Below are positions 34,238-42,977 of a stretch of 64,000 nucleotides of DNA, one piece after another. Positions within the stretch are counted from its first letter, which is position 1, and each line of letters opens with the position of its first letter. Origin of the DNA: an uncultured Ruminococcus sp. (GTDB lineage: Bacteria; Bacillota; Clostridia; Oscillospirales; Acutalibacteraceae). The position numbers were made by a program, and so were the translations under genes. The notes under the pieces are model-generated. The model was not told the DNA's origin, ran no database searches, and was given only the letters and a program-made list of their open reading frames with translations. Location of the stretch: positions 1 through 64,000 of the forward strand of contig CACYWT010000019.1 of NCBI GenBank assembly GCA_902778175.1. The letters are read 5' to 3'.

Positions 34238-35317
34238 TCAATCTCCGAAGCAGATGCCGATATTCTTTGCATCACGGATAACTGGGCAGTCTACCGGAAC
34301 GCCCTTGAGCTTGCCGGCAACCTCACTAAGCGGAACGGGAACGACCTCTCCGTTTACCATACCAGTCATGAAACCGTATTTTTCATTGATAATAAGCTGA
34401 GCGCAGGCTGCTCCGAAACGGGTGGTGATAAATCTGTCGTATGCGTCGGGGCTGCCGCCTCTCTGGAAATGTCCCGGAACGGTAACTCTTGTTTCCTGAC
34501 CGGTAGCTTCTTCTATCTCATGAGCTATCTTATAGGAAATCGACGGATACATCAGATTTGCCATTGCTTCCTTCTTCTTCTTTTTCGGCAGAGCGGCGAT
34601 CTCCTTTGATATAGCGCCCTCGGCTACTGCAAGGATAGAGAATGTCTTGCCTTCCTTGGTCCTTGATTTGACTGTATCTATGACCTTATTGATATCATAC
34701 GGGATCTCCGGGATAAGGATAACGTCAGCTCCGCCCGCGATACCTGCATGAAGCGTCAGCCAGCCTGCCTTATGTCCCATACATTCTATGATAAATACGC
34801 GTCCGTGTGAGGTAGCTGTTGTATGGATACAGTCAATTACCTGTGTTGCGATATCAACAGCGCTCTGGAAACCGAATGTAACGTCCGTTCCCCAGATATC
34901 GTTATCTATAGTCTTGGGCATGGAAACAACATTCAGACCCTCTTCCGAAAGCATATTCGCGCTCTTGTGGGTTCCGTTTCCGCCGAGAACAACAAGACAG
35001 TCAAGCTTGAGATCGTTATATGTCTTTTTCATTGCAGCTACCTTATCGACATTTGTTTCCTCGTCGATCACGCGCATCTGCTTGAACGGCTGACGCGAGG
35101 TTCCGAGGATCGTTCCGCCTCTTGTAAGTATACCCGAAAAATCCTCCGGCTTCATCAGACGGTATTCCCCGTTGATAAGACCCCTGTAACCGTCAATAAT
35201 ACCATAGATCTCTACCTTTTTGCCGTAATGCTCGTAAAGACCCTTTGCCATGCCTCTGATAGCTGAATTCAGACCCTGGCAGTCACCGCCGCTTGTAAGT
35301 ACGCCTACTCTTTTCAT
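34238..35317 (-). CDS. pfkA: 6-phosphofructokinase
   Basis: The enzyme phosphorylates fructose 6-phosphate to the 1,6-bisphosphate in glycolysis. The start MKRVGVLTSGGDCQGLN and the PKTIDNDIWGTD block (134-145) are diagnostic. The donor-binding segment reads GGNGTHKSA (112-120) rather than GGDGS, a feature of the group III or mixed-substrate PFKs. Whether ATP or pyrophosphate is the donor cannot be settled by eye. At 359 residues it is longer than the 320-residue bacterial ATP enzyme. It follows ppk1 by 65 bp on the same strand. GGAGTG supports the start. Confidence 0.93.
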   Translation of the reverse strand: MKRVGVLTSGGDCQGLNSAIRGMAKGLYEHYGKKVEIYGIIDGYRGLINGEYRLMKPEDFSGILTRGGTILGTSRQPFKQMRVIDEETNVDKVAAMKKTYNDLKLDCLVVLGGNGTHKSANMLSEEGLNVVSMPKTIDNDIWGTDVTFGFQSAVDIATQVIDCIHTTATSHGRVFIIECMGHKAGWLTLHAGIAGGADVILIPEIPYDINKVIDTVKSRTKEGKTFSILAVAEGAISKEIAALPKKKKKEAMANLMYPSISYKIAHEIEEATGQETRVTVPGHFQRGGSPDAYDRFITTRFGAACAQLIINEKYGFMTGMVNGEVVPVPLSEVAGKLKGVPVDCPVIRDAKNIGICFGD

Positions 35318-35382
35318 TAGAATTCACTCCTTATGATTATTTGTAATTCTATCCGACCGTCCTTCGGGACGGATATGATTTT

Positions 35383-37614
35383 TCATGGCTTTTCCGGCTT
35401 TGGCGGTACTGCTGCCATAAGCGGCTTGAAACGGTTTTCTTCCTTTTCAACTATCCGCTTTGATGCCAGCGCCTTTTTTGCCATTTCGGAAAATTCTCTC
35501 TGACAGTTATGCAGCTTTTTGCCGCGTCTGTCGATAAGCTCATAGCTCGTATCGGGAAGCTGTATCCTTGTATTGAGCACATCCTTGAGCATTGTTTCTA
35601 TTATTGTAAACGAGCGGTTCATAAGATCGGGATCCTCTATCGGGAACACAAGCTCCACTCTCTTGTCGAGATTCCTCTGCATCCAGTCCGCCGAACCCAT
35701 ATAGATCTTTCTGTTGCCGCCGTTTTCAAATATAAAGATACGGCTGTGTTCAAGAAGCTGTCCGACTATGCTGCGGACTGTTATATTATCGCTTATTCCC
35801 TTTACTCCGGGAACAAGACAGCATATTCCTCTGATTATCAGCGTTATCTTCACGCCTGCCTGCGAAGCCTTGTACAGAAGTCTTATTATAGAAGGATCAA
35901 CAAGGGAATTGATCTTTGCGACTATTCCAGAGGGCAGTCCTGCAAGCGCATTATCCGTTTCGTGGCGGATCATTTCCTCGAAGAAATCCCTCAGCCCCGT
36001 AGGAGCGACCTTCATCTTATTATACACCGGCGGAGTGCTGTATCCTGTCAGAACATTGAACAGCGACGAAGCATCTTCACCGAACTGCTCCGAGCAGGTA
36101 AACATACCGATATCCGTATAGAAACGCGCCGTACTGTCGTTATAGTTTCCTGTACCCATATGCAGATATCTTCTTATTCCGTCTGCCTCGCGGCGGACGA
36201 CAAGCACTATCTTGCAGTGTGTTTTCAGTCCCTGAAGACCGTATATTACATGACAGCCCGCCTTTTCGAGCTTTTTTGCCCAGCCGATATTGTTTTCCTC
36301 ATCAAAACGGGCTTTAAGCTCCACAAGCACCGTGACCTGCTTTCCGTTTTCGGCAGCCTTGATAAGAGCCGCTATTATCGGAGAATGTCCGCTTACGCGG
36401 TAAAGCGTCTGTTTTATCGCAAGAACATCGGGATCCTTTGCCGCCTGATTTATAAAGCTTGTTACCGCGTCAAAGCTTTCAAAGGGATGATGCACCATTC
36501 TGTCCTTTTCCCTTATGGCGCTGAAAATATCGTCATAGCCGTATAATTCCGCAGGCGGAGTCACCGGAGTGATAGGCTTGAACCGAAGCTCGTCAAGTCC
36601 GTCAAGCCGGCAGAATTTCGAGAAGAAGGTAAGATCGAGCGGTCCCGTCACCTCATAAATTTCCTTATCGGCAACGCCGAGCATATCAACAAGGAAGTTT
36701 TTCAGCGCATCATCAGATTTTGCGGTGATCTCCAGTCTGACCGGATCGCCTCTCTGACGTTTTTTCAGCGAGTGCTTGATCTCGACAAGAAGATCATCAG
36801 CCTCTTCGTCTATATCAAGATCTCCGTCCCTTGTAATGCGGAACGGGCAGAATGCCTTTATCTTATACAATTCAAAAAGCTGGGAAAGCTTTTCCGTAAT
36901 AATATCCTCCAGCAGAACGAAGCATCTTCCTCCGTCGGAAGCAGGCACCTCAAAATACCTCTGTAGAATGGACGGAACCTGGACAACAGCGAAGATATCC
37001 TCTCCGTCACGGGAAAGCCTTACTGCGATATTCAGGCTTTTATTCGCAAGAAGCGGAAACGGACGGGACGTATCGACGGCAAGGGGAGTCAGCACCGGGA
37101 AAATGAATTTCTCGAAATACTCATCGACCTTCTGCCTCTGGCTTTTTGAAAGATCGCTCACCCTGAGAAAGAACAGTCCGCTTTTTTTCAGCGCAGGAAG
37201 CAGAGAACGATTCAGACAAGAATACTGTTTTTTTACAAATTCATGTATCTTATCGGTCAGAGCCTCGAACTGCTGCTGCGCGGTCATTCCCGATTCATCG
37301 GGTCTGTTGCTTTTGGTGGAATGGAGCTTATCCATCACTCCGGCAACGCGCACCATGAAAAACTCGTCCAGATTAGAAGCGGTTATCGCCAGGAAATTAG
37401 CTCTTTCCAGAACGGGGTTTTCCTTTTCAAAAGCCTCCTCCAGAACACGGCTGTTAAAATCCATCCAGCTCAGTTCACGGTTGTGATAAGGAAAATCGGG
37501 CGGCGAATAAAGCTTTGCAGGTTTCAGTCTAGCATAGGATTTTGTTTTCACCTTTGATTTTCCGTCTTTTTTTTCTTTTACTTCGTCTTTTTTCTTATCG
37601 CTCACGTCAATCAC
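35383..37614 (-). CDS. ppk1: Polyphosphate kinase 1
   Basis: PPK1 reversibly polymerises the gamma-phosphate of ATP into inorganic polyphosphate. The family segments are clear: HNRELSWMDFN at the N-terminus, PHPFESFDAV as HHPFESFDAV, the phospho-His motif in LHMGTGNYNDSTARFYTD, and a second His in LLEHSRIFIFENGGNRKIYMGSADWM (a long stretch, given here only by its ends). The lysine-rich first 30 residues are not conserved. Two GTG starts are possible, 37614 and 37605; the latter is 7 bases after AGGTGA and may be the real one. It lies upstream of pfkA, so polyphosphate and glycolysis may be coordinated. Confidence 0.94.
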   Translation of the reverse strand: MIDVSDKKKDEVKEKKDGKSKVKTKSYARLKPAKLYSPPDFPYHNRELSWMDFNSRVLEEAFEKENPVLERANFLAITASNLDEFFMVRVAGVMDKLHSTKSNRPDESGMTAQQQFEALTDKIHEFVKKQYSCLNRSLLPALKKSGLFFLRVSDLSKSQRQKVDEYFEKFIFPVLTPLAVDTSRPFPLLANKSLNIAVRLSRDGEDIFAVVQVPSILQRYFEVPASDGGRCFVLLEDIITEKLSQLFELYKIKAFCPFRITRDGDLDIDEEADDLLVEIKHSLKKRQRGDPVRLEITAKSDDALKNFLVDMLGVADKEIYEVTGPLDLTFFSKFCRLDGLDELRFKPITPVTPPAELYGYDDIFSAIREKDRMVHHPFESFDAVTSFINQAAKDPDVLAIKQTLYRVSGHSPIIAALIKAAENGKQVTVLVELKARFDEENNIGWAKKLEKAGCHVIYGLQGLKTHCKIVLVVRREADGIRRYLHMGTGNYNDSTARFYTDIGMFTCSEQFGEDASSLFNVLTGYSTPPVYNKMKVAPTGLRDFFEEMIRHETDNALAGLPSGIVAKINSLVDPSIIRLLYKASQAGVKITLIIRGICCLVPGVKGISDNITVRSIVGQLLEHSRIFIFENGGNRKIYMGSADWMQRNLDKRVELVFPIEDPDLMNRSFTIIETMLKDVLNTRIQLPDTSYELIDRRGKKLHNCQREFSEMAKKALASKRIVEKEENRFKPLMAAVPPKPEKP

Positions 37615-37643
37615 CTGAGAATAATTTTTCTTTGATTATTTTT

Positions 37644-37717
37644 AGACAATACCTCGCAAAGACCGTCTGAGCGCTGAGCGGCGCAGCCGCGGCACCATAT
37701 TTGAGCGGTCTTGCCTT
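37644..37717. mobile_element. MITE-like element, degenerate copy (74 bp)
   Basis: The ends AGACAATACCTCGCAAAGA and TTGAGCGGTCTTGCCTT are diverged versions of the terminal repeats. The interior is a GC-rich hairpin (GAGCGCTGAGCGGCGC). It sits 30 bp upstream of ppk1, in its likely promoter region, and may be an old copy. Confidence 0.55.
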
Positions 37718-37814
37718 AAATTCTTCCATACCGGCGAAAAACACACCGGTTTTTATGATTACTCTACCATTATAACAAAAAAATTTTATTATTGCAATAA
37801 TATTTATTCAATTT

Positions 37815-37986
37815 AAGGCAATACCGCACAAAGATAGTGTCACAGATGCGCCGTCAATTTTTTCGTCAGAATGTGCAAAACGAGCGTAGTTAACCTGACG
37901 GTTATCAAGCGAGTTTTGTGCAGAATGACGGAAAAAGAGCAGATGTGGTGCTAAGCCGTAAGGCGGTCTTTGTGCGGTGTTGCCTT
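37815..37986. mobile_element. MITE-like element, copy 2 (172 bp)
   Basis: This is a complete copy with both 20-bp terminal repeats and the inner inverted pair. It differs from copy 3 (45248) at about six positions and a 4-nt gap. TTAA-type bases stand at the left end. It lies in the 445-bp gap between ppk1 and the small gene at 38060, and no gene overlaps it. Confidence 0.8.
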
Positions 37987-38059
37987 AATAAGATGCTTGC
38001 CGTCATAATAATTATGCAAGAAAAAAAGCAGCAGACCAAAGCCTGCTGCATGAAACTGA

Positions 38060-38377
38060 TTATTTTGATCTGAGCGCCTGCTGCAGCCATACATAAGCCG
38101 TATCTATTGCTGAAAAAAGATCGGGCTGCTCGCTTGTTTTTTCAACTGCCTTCTGGGGGCTGACATTTATATCGGTATTCATAAGCTGAATAAACGTCTT
38201 ATCCGCAAGCTCAAGAGCCTGAGCGTCCGCGCCGTCGGCAGGAGATATCTTTTTCTTTGATCTGACCTGTATTCTGACAACATAATTGTCGCGCATATCC
38301 CCGTAATAAAGAAGATCTCCGCTGCGTACAAGCGGTTTCCCTTTATACATCGGGAATTTCGTCTTTGTGTCTGACAT
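38060..38377 (-). CDS. Conserved small protein of unknown function
   Basis: The 105-residue soluble protein has a basic, well-conserved-looking N-terminal half (FPMYKGKPLVRSGDLLYYGDM and VVRIQVRSKKK) and an acidic-to-neutral C-terminal half ending in an amphipathic helix (AYVWLQQALRSK). No known motif was recognised. The start at 38377 is fixed by GGAGG; a longer frame to 38452 is not supported. It is 108 bp downstream of ireB on the same strand. Codon use looks like that of its neighbours, so it is likely a true gene. Confidence 0.7.
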   Translation of the reverse strand: MSDTKTKFPMYKGKPLVRSGDLLYYGDMRDNYVVRIQVRSKKKISPADGADAQALELADKTFIQLMNTDINVSPQKAVEKTSEQPDLFSAIDTAYVWLQQALRSK

Positions 38378-38485
38378 TATCTTTCCTCCAATCTTATTCC
38401 GGGGGATAAGCATAAACGATCCTGTCCCCCTGCAGTGAAGCCGCAAAAGCACTGAACCGTACTTTCTGATATGATCAGTGGTTTA

Positions 38486-38743
38486 TCAGATGCCGAGATA
38501 ATTCTTGAGAAGTATCTCAAGAAGGTCATCTCTGTCAATTTTTCTGATAAGGCTTCTGGCATTATTATTTGTGGTGATATAGGTGGGATCCTCGGACAAA
38601 ATATATCCTACGATCTGGTTGACCGGATTATAGCCCTTTTCCTCAAGAGCCTTATACACCGTTGTAAGGATCTCCTTGACCGTAGAATCACGGTTATCGG
38701 GAATTTTGAATACGATCGTCTTATCTGTTACGTCCTTGCGCAT
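38486..38743 (-). CDS. ireB: IreB-family regulatory phosphoprotein (UPF0297)
   Basis: The 85-residue protein matches the UPF0297/IreB family ([39 protein letters not shown] as a continuous block, residues 21-60, with [11 protein letters not shown] most diagnostic). In Enterococcus, IreB is phosphorylated by the kinase IreK and influences cephalosporin resistance and cell-wall stress. Usually it precedes ruvX (yqgF); here that gene is missing and an unknown protein follows. The ATG at 38743 is preferred to a GTG at 38752 by RBS spacing. Confidence 0.93.
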   Translation of the reverse strand: MRKDVTDKTIVFKIPDNRDSTVKEILTTVYKALEEKGYNPVNQIVGYILSEDPTYITTNNNARSLIRKIDRDDLLEILLKNYLGI

Positions 38744-38892
38744 ATATTCCACCTCCGCATTTATTTTATTTTAACACATTCCTCACAGGATTACAATACA
38801 TTTTATGAAATTTCCCATAACACAGTTTGTAGGTTTAAAATTGATATGTTGATTTTTTAAGATACCCTGTCGATTATTTTACTTCCGCTCAG

Positions 38893-39948
38893 TTATGCAT
38901 TTATCATATCGTATTTCCAGCTGCTTTCAAAGCTTCCTTCAAGTCCGGACGTGATATACAGCTTTTTATCCCTGTCAATAAGCACCATATCAAATTCGCC
39001 GCTGTGCGCGCGCCAGTATGCGCAGGCATTTTCCATGCCCATCACAAAGCAGGCGGTTGACAATCCGTCAGCAAGCGTCGCGTCGCTGCTGACGATGGTC
39101 ACAGACACAAGATCGCTGTCCGACGGATAGCCCGTAGCAGGATCCATTATATGATGATAGGTTTTCCCGTTCTCGGTGAAGAATCTTTCATATCCGCCGG
39201 AGGTTATTACCGCCTTATCGCTGACTGAAACTATCCCGGCAAGCATACTGCTGTCCCCGGGATTGTCGGGATCGGTAATTCCGCAGCGCCAGAGAGAACC
39301 GTCCTGCTTTTTGCCGCAGCACTGTACATTTCCTCCGAGCGAAATTATCCCGGAGCCTATACCGTATTCCTCAAATATTTTCATAACGCGTCCGCTGGTA
39401 TAGCCCTTTGCTATGCCGCCGAAATCTATACCCTGTCCTTTCCCGAGAGTAAGCCTTCCGCCGCTGTAATCCAGCTTGTCAAAGCCCGTATCCGCAAGCG
39501 CCGACTTTATTTTTTCTTCATCGGGGACGGACTGTTTCTCCTCCGTAAAGCCCCAGAGCTTCATCAGCGGATAAACGGTTATATCGAACGAACCCTCCGT
39601 TTCCTCAAAGATACGTTTTGAATATCCGAGCAGCGCCGCAGTATCCTCAGATACCGTACCGCCGCCGCTGCTGTTTATCCTTGAAACCTCGCTGTTTTCA
39701 TCGCCCGTGGACAAAAGCTTATCCAGCCGCCTGATCTCGTCCTCGGCAGCGTCAAGAGCCTGAGAGGATCTTTCCCCGTAAGCCGTAAGGGTCATATATG
39801 TGTCCATTGCGAAAATTTCCCTGTTATTTGCGTCCTTTACGGAGTCCGCGCTTTGAGCAGATGAAGGATCATCCGCATCTGCCGCCGCGCAGCCTGCTGC
39901 CGAAAATATACACATTGCCGCAATAAGCAGGCATAAATATTTTTTCAT
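38893..39948 (-). CDS. apbE: FAD:protein FMN transferase (ApbE), lipoprotein
   Basis: ApbE attaches FMN from FAD covalently to a Thr in partner redox proteins (RnfG/NqrC/FMN-binding domains) outside the membrane. The 351-residue product starts with a lipobox (SAAGC). The core contains DFGGIAKGYTSG (FAD binding), HHIMDPATGYP and SSDATLADGLSTACF, with metal-binding Asp/Thr residues intact. It overlaps the Gx transporter gene by 4 bp (ATGA), so the two are translationally coupled. No flavinylation target is encoded in the window, and the partner must be elsewhere. Confidence 0.95.
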   Translation of the reverse strand: MKKYLCLLIAAMCIFSAAGCAAADADDPSSAQSADSVKDANNREIFAMDTYMTLTAYGERSSQALDAAEDEIRRLDKLLSTGDENSEVSRINSSGGGTVSEDTAALLGYSKRIFEETEGSFDITVYPLMKLWGFTEEKQSVPDEEKIKSALADTGFDKLDYSGGRLTLGKGQGIDFGGIAKGYTSGRVMKIFEEYGIGSGIISLGGNVQCCGKKQDGSLWRCGITDPDNPGDSSMLAGIVSVSDKAVITSGGYERFFTENGKTYHHIMDPATGYPSDSDLVSVTIVSSDATLADGLSTACFVMGMENACAYWRAHSGEFDMVLIDRDKKLYITSGLEGSFESSWKYDMINA

Positions 39949-40484
39949 TCTTTCTTTTTCCCTTCAAATAAACTGTCGGGCAGCCTGCGTATCAGCTCGC
40001 TGCCGATAATGCCTATGAGCGCGCCCGACGCCATGCCCGTAAACCACAGCAAGGCAAGATACCAGGCGACCGACACTGTATTTGTAACAAGCACCGCAAC
40101 TATTATCTGCCCGATATTATGCGCAACGCCTCCTGCAATGCTTACCGTGACCACCCTGAAAGCTCCCGTGCGTTTCAGTATTATCATCACCGCAGTTGAA
40201 AGCATACCTCCTGCAAGACTGTACAGCAGAGCCGACGGTCCTCCGAAAAGCACCGACGCCATAACTATCCTGAGAACATTCATCGCCATTGCGCTTTTGC
40301 CCCCTGTTTTATACAGCGCCAGCACGACTATTATATTTGTCAGTCCGAGCTTCATTCCCGGTATCGGAAAAAAAGCCGGCAGCTGCGATTCAAGATAGCT
40401 CAGCGCCAGAGCAAGCGCTGCAAGCACACCGTATACAGCCGTTTTCTGTATATTTATCCTTCCGGAATCAGTTTTCTTTTTCAT
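39945..40484 (-). CDS. Gx transporter family membrane protein (heptaprenyl diphosphate synthase component I-like)
   Basis: The 179-residue hydrophobic protein has five to six membrane segments, and a FPIPGMKLGLTNIIVVLAL core shared by the 'Gx transporter' and HepT-I groups. These are small substrate-binding membrane proteins related to ECF S components and found beside apbE and NusG-II genes. The substrate is not known; flavin or isoprenoid precursors have been suggested for relatives. It sits between a NusG-II gene (2 bp gap) and apbE (4-bp overlap). Confidence 0.88.
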   Translation of the reverse strand: MKKKTDSGRINIQKTAVYGVLAALALALSYLESQLPAFFPIPGMKLGLTNIIVVLALYKTGGKSAMAMNVLRIVMASVLFGGPSALLYSLAGGMLSTAVMIILKRTGAFRVVTVSIAGGVAHNIGQIIVAVLVTNTVSVAWYLALLWFTGMASGALIGIIGSELIRRLPDSLFEGKKKE

Positions 40485-40486
40485 TC

Positions 40487-40876
40487 TTATCTCACTATCA
40501 CATCTGCACCGCTGTCCGCCGGAGCAGCTTCGCCGTCCGTAATTTCAATAACGAGCTTATGCGGCAGACAAATCACAGACTGTCCCTTCAAACTTATCCT
40601 TCCCTGTTTTACGCACAGCTTATCCGGACAGTCGGCGTCCTCGATACGCGCACTTCCGTCCTCGATAACAAGGATATTCTTCCCTCCGGAGCCGCCGAGT
40701 TCGACCCTTCTATCCTCTCCGAGAGGATAGACCGCCTTCTTTTCCCCGTTCACCCTGACAATAACGCTGCTTCCGCCCTGTCCGCCGATAAACGCAAAAA
40801 GAAGTATTATCACTCCGGCAAGCAGCATTGCCGCAATAAGAAAAATATCTCTTTTCTTTGGCTTGTTTTTCTCCAT
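40487..40876 (-). CDS. NusG domain II-containing membrane-anchored protein
   Basis: The 129-residue protein has an N-terminal transmembrane helix (IFLIAAMLLAGVIILLFAF) and a NusG-II-like extracytoplasmic domain: VRVNGEKKAVYPLGEDRRVEL, then DCPDKLCVKQGRISLKGQSVICLPHKLVI in pieces. Three cysteines are present (DCPDKLC and ICLPHK), a conserved pattern in this family that may bind metal or form disulfides. The ATG at 40876 follows GGTGGAG. It is first of a compact three-gene unit with the Gx transporter and apbE, a redox-linked locus. Confidence 0.85.
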   Translation of the reverse strand: MEKNKPKKRDIFLIAAMLLAGVIILLFAFIGGQGGSSVIVRVNGEKKAVYPLGEDRRVELGGSGGKNILVIEDGSARIEDADCPDKLCVKQGRISLKGQSVICLPHKLVIEITDGEAAPADSGADVIVR

Positions 40877-40925
40877 ATCTTCTCCACCAAAACACACCGG
40901 GCGCAGCTGATAAACAACCGCGCAC

Positions 40926-42257
40926 TCAGCACCGATCCTTCAGACATCTGATCCTGTTTATACCGTTTTGCAAAAGACGATCCTCCACATAAGAGGATAT
41001 CACTTCTCCCGGCATTATCACCGGAACTCCCGGCGGACAGGGACAGGCTGTATCTGCAGCGATCCTGCCTGCAGCGCAGGCTGTGCCGATCTCCTCCGAC
41101 GGCGAAAGCATTGCTTCTCTTATCGTCATTTTCTTTTCCGGAAGAATTATTTTTTCCCTTTCAGCAGATACCGGCTCTGATACCGGCATATTGACCACCG
41201 CTTTTCTTACGCGCCCGATATCGTCTTCCGTATTGAACGGCGTTATTATCAGCACTGCATTTTCTCCGTCACAGAATTCGCAGTCTATTCCGCAGGATTC
41301 AAAATACTCCTGCTGTGCCTGACCGATAAGCCCCACAGCCGCCGTATCAAGAGTAAGCCTCAGCGGATCACATTCTCCCCGGGGATGCGGTATACCGCGC
41401 CTGTCTGCCAGATCTCTCATCTGCGAAACTGTTTCCTCACAGCGGCGGTAATCCTCCCGTCCCCTGCCGTTCATATATGTAATACACAGATCTATCGAAC
41501 TCATTATCAGGTACGAGGGACTTGTAGAACCGAAAAGAGCCATTGCCTGCTTTGCTTCATCAAAGGGTATCCCCTTTGCGATATTCAGCAGTGCGCCCCC
41601 CGTCAGCACAGGCAGCGTCTTATGCAGAGAGCAGGCGGTCATATCCGCGCCGAGAGCCAGCGGATGTCTGTTTTCTCCGAGAAAGGCAAGGTGCGATCCA
41701 TGCGCATTATCCACAAGCAGCCATACTCCATGCTCATGACATATTTCAGATATCGTTCTTATATCGCAAAGCTCTCCGTAATAGCTCGGTGATGTAATAT
41801 AGCATGAAGTGATACCCGGATATTTTTCCAATGCATCTCTGACAGAAGCGGGATCGATCCGTCCGGTATAGCCGTTTCCTCCGTCGGGAATAAGCCATAC
41901 GGGATCAAGCCCCAGCAAAGCCATTGCGTTGACTGCGCTGCGGTGGGCGTTCCTTGCGCATAATATTCTGCCGCCGCGCATTGCCGCAAGCCGCAGCATT
42001 GTCTGTATCGCAAGACTGCACCCGCCTGCCGAGATAAGGCTTCTTCCTGCGCCGAAAAGCTCAGCAGCGCGCTGTTCTGTACGGAGTATCACATCATTTG
42101 CTTCATACAGTGCGTCCGTATCGGGAAGCTCGGTATAATCAAGGCGGAGCAGCGACGGGTCAAAAAACCTGCCCTTATGCCCCGGAGTATGAAAAGAGGC
42201 ACGGTTAAGTGCCTCATGCTGTATAAGTCTGTCATAAAGCGGAGATGACCCGTCCAT
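40926..42257 (-). CDS. Orn/Lys/Arg decarboxylase-family PLP protein
   Basis: The 443-residue protein belongs to the fold-type I Orn/Lys/Arg decarboxylase group, short Gram-positive form (as SpeA/YaaO). The start MDGSSPLYDRL, SFHTPGHKG, ISAGGCSLAIQ, DNAHGSH and the PLP lysine in CSLHKTLPVLTGG are all present. Substrate (Arg, Lys or Orn) is undetermined. The C-terminal domain PGVPVIMPGEVI also matches. The longer frame to 42341 overlaps the hemolysin III gene and is rejected. It is 14 bp after that gene, as the last member of a five-gene unit. Confidence 0.92.
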   Translation of the reverse strand: MDGSSPLYDRLIQHEALNRASFHTPGHKGRFFDPSLLRLDYTELPDTDALYEANDVILRTEQRAAELFGAGRSLISAGGCSLAIQTMLRLAAMRGGRILCARNAHRSAVNAMALLGLDPVWLIPDGGNGYTGRIDPASVRDALEKYPGITSCYITSPSYYGELCDIRTISEICHEHGVWLLVDNAHGSHLAFLGENRHPLALGADMTACSLHKTLPVLTGGALLNIAKGIPFDEAKQAMALFGSTSPSYLIMSSIDLCITYMNGRGREDYRRCEETVSQMRDLADRRGIPHPRGECDPLRLTLDTAAVGLIGQAQQEYFESCGIDCEFCDGENAVLIITPFNTEDDIGRVRKAVVNMPVSEPVSAEREKIILPEKKMTIREAMLSPSEEIGTACAAGRIAADTACPCPPGVPVIMPGEVISSYVEDRLLQNGINRIRCLKDRC

Positions 42258-42271
42258 GAAAAATCCCTTTC

Positions 42272-42949
42272 TTATTGAAGTATGATAAACAAGATCGAAA
42301 AATAATGGAATACACTTCCTGCCACAGTAAAGAGATGCCATACAGAATGGAAATATTTTACTTTTTTTATGGCATAGAATATAATTCCGACTGTATACAG
42401 GACACCGCCTATCAGCAGGTACAGCAAAGAAAGCTGATTCACCGTTTCAAGCATAGGCTTGACCGCGATCACTATTACCCAGCCCATCATGACATAGCAT
42501 ACTATTGAAGGCTTGCGGAATTTTTCAAGATCTATCGAATTGAATACGATACCTACCGCCGCCGCGCCCCAGACGATACCGAAAAGCACCCACCCCAGCG
42601 CGCCGCGGAGCGGAACGAGGGTTATCGGGGTATATGTTCCGGCGATCAGGAAAAATATCGTATTATGATCCATTATACGGAAGAAAGCCTTTGCCTTTTT
42701 GTTGGTTATCGCATGATAAAGGGTGGACATGGTATAGAGTATTATCAGCGACGCCCCATAAATTGCCGAAGCCACGACCGCCCATGCGTCATTGTATATT
42801 GCCGAAACGACTATAAGTATTACCGTCCCCGCAACGGAAAGCAACGCGCCTGCGCCGTGTGAAACGGAATTGAAGATTTCCTCACCAAGACTATAGCGTT
42901 TCGGCGGTTTTTCCTTTAGCGGCATTGCTGCCGTTTTCCATGTTCCCAT
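42272..42949 (-). CDS. Hemolysin III-family membrane protein (YqfA/HlyIII)
   Basis: The 225-residue protein has seven membrane helices typical of the HlyIII/PAQR group. Conserved His residues appear in NSVSHGAG, STLYHAI, MDHNTIF and HSVWHLF, forming the likely metal site. In most bacteria the group has no shown hemolytic role and is thought to act in membrane lipid homeostasis or ceramidase-like hydrolysis. It is preceded by AAAGGATAAAGGG. It is 28 bp downstream of hemW. Confidence 0.92.
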   Translation of the reverse strand: MGTWKTAAMPLKEKPPKRYSLGEEIFNSVSHGAGALLSVAGTVILIVVSAIYNDAWAVVASAIYGASLIILYTMSTLYHAITNKKAKAFFRIMDHNTIFFLIAGTYTPITLVPLRGALGWVLFGIVWGAAAVGIVFNSIDLEKFRKPSIVCYVMMGWVIVIAVKPMLETVNQLSLLYLLIGGVLYTVGIIFYAIKKVKYFHSVWHLFTVAGSVFHYFSILFIILQ

Positions 42950-42977
42950 GACCCTTTATCCTTTCATAATTTTTAAT

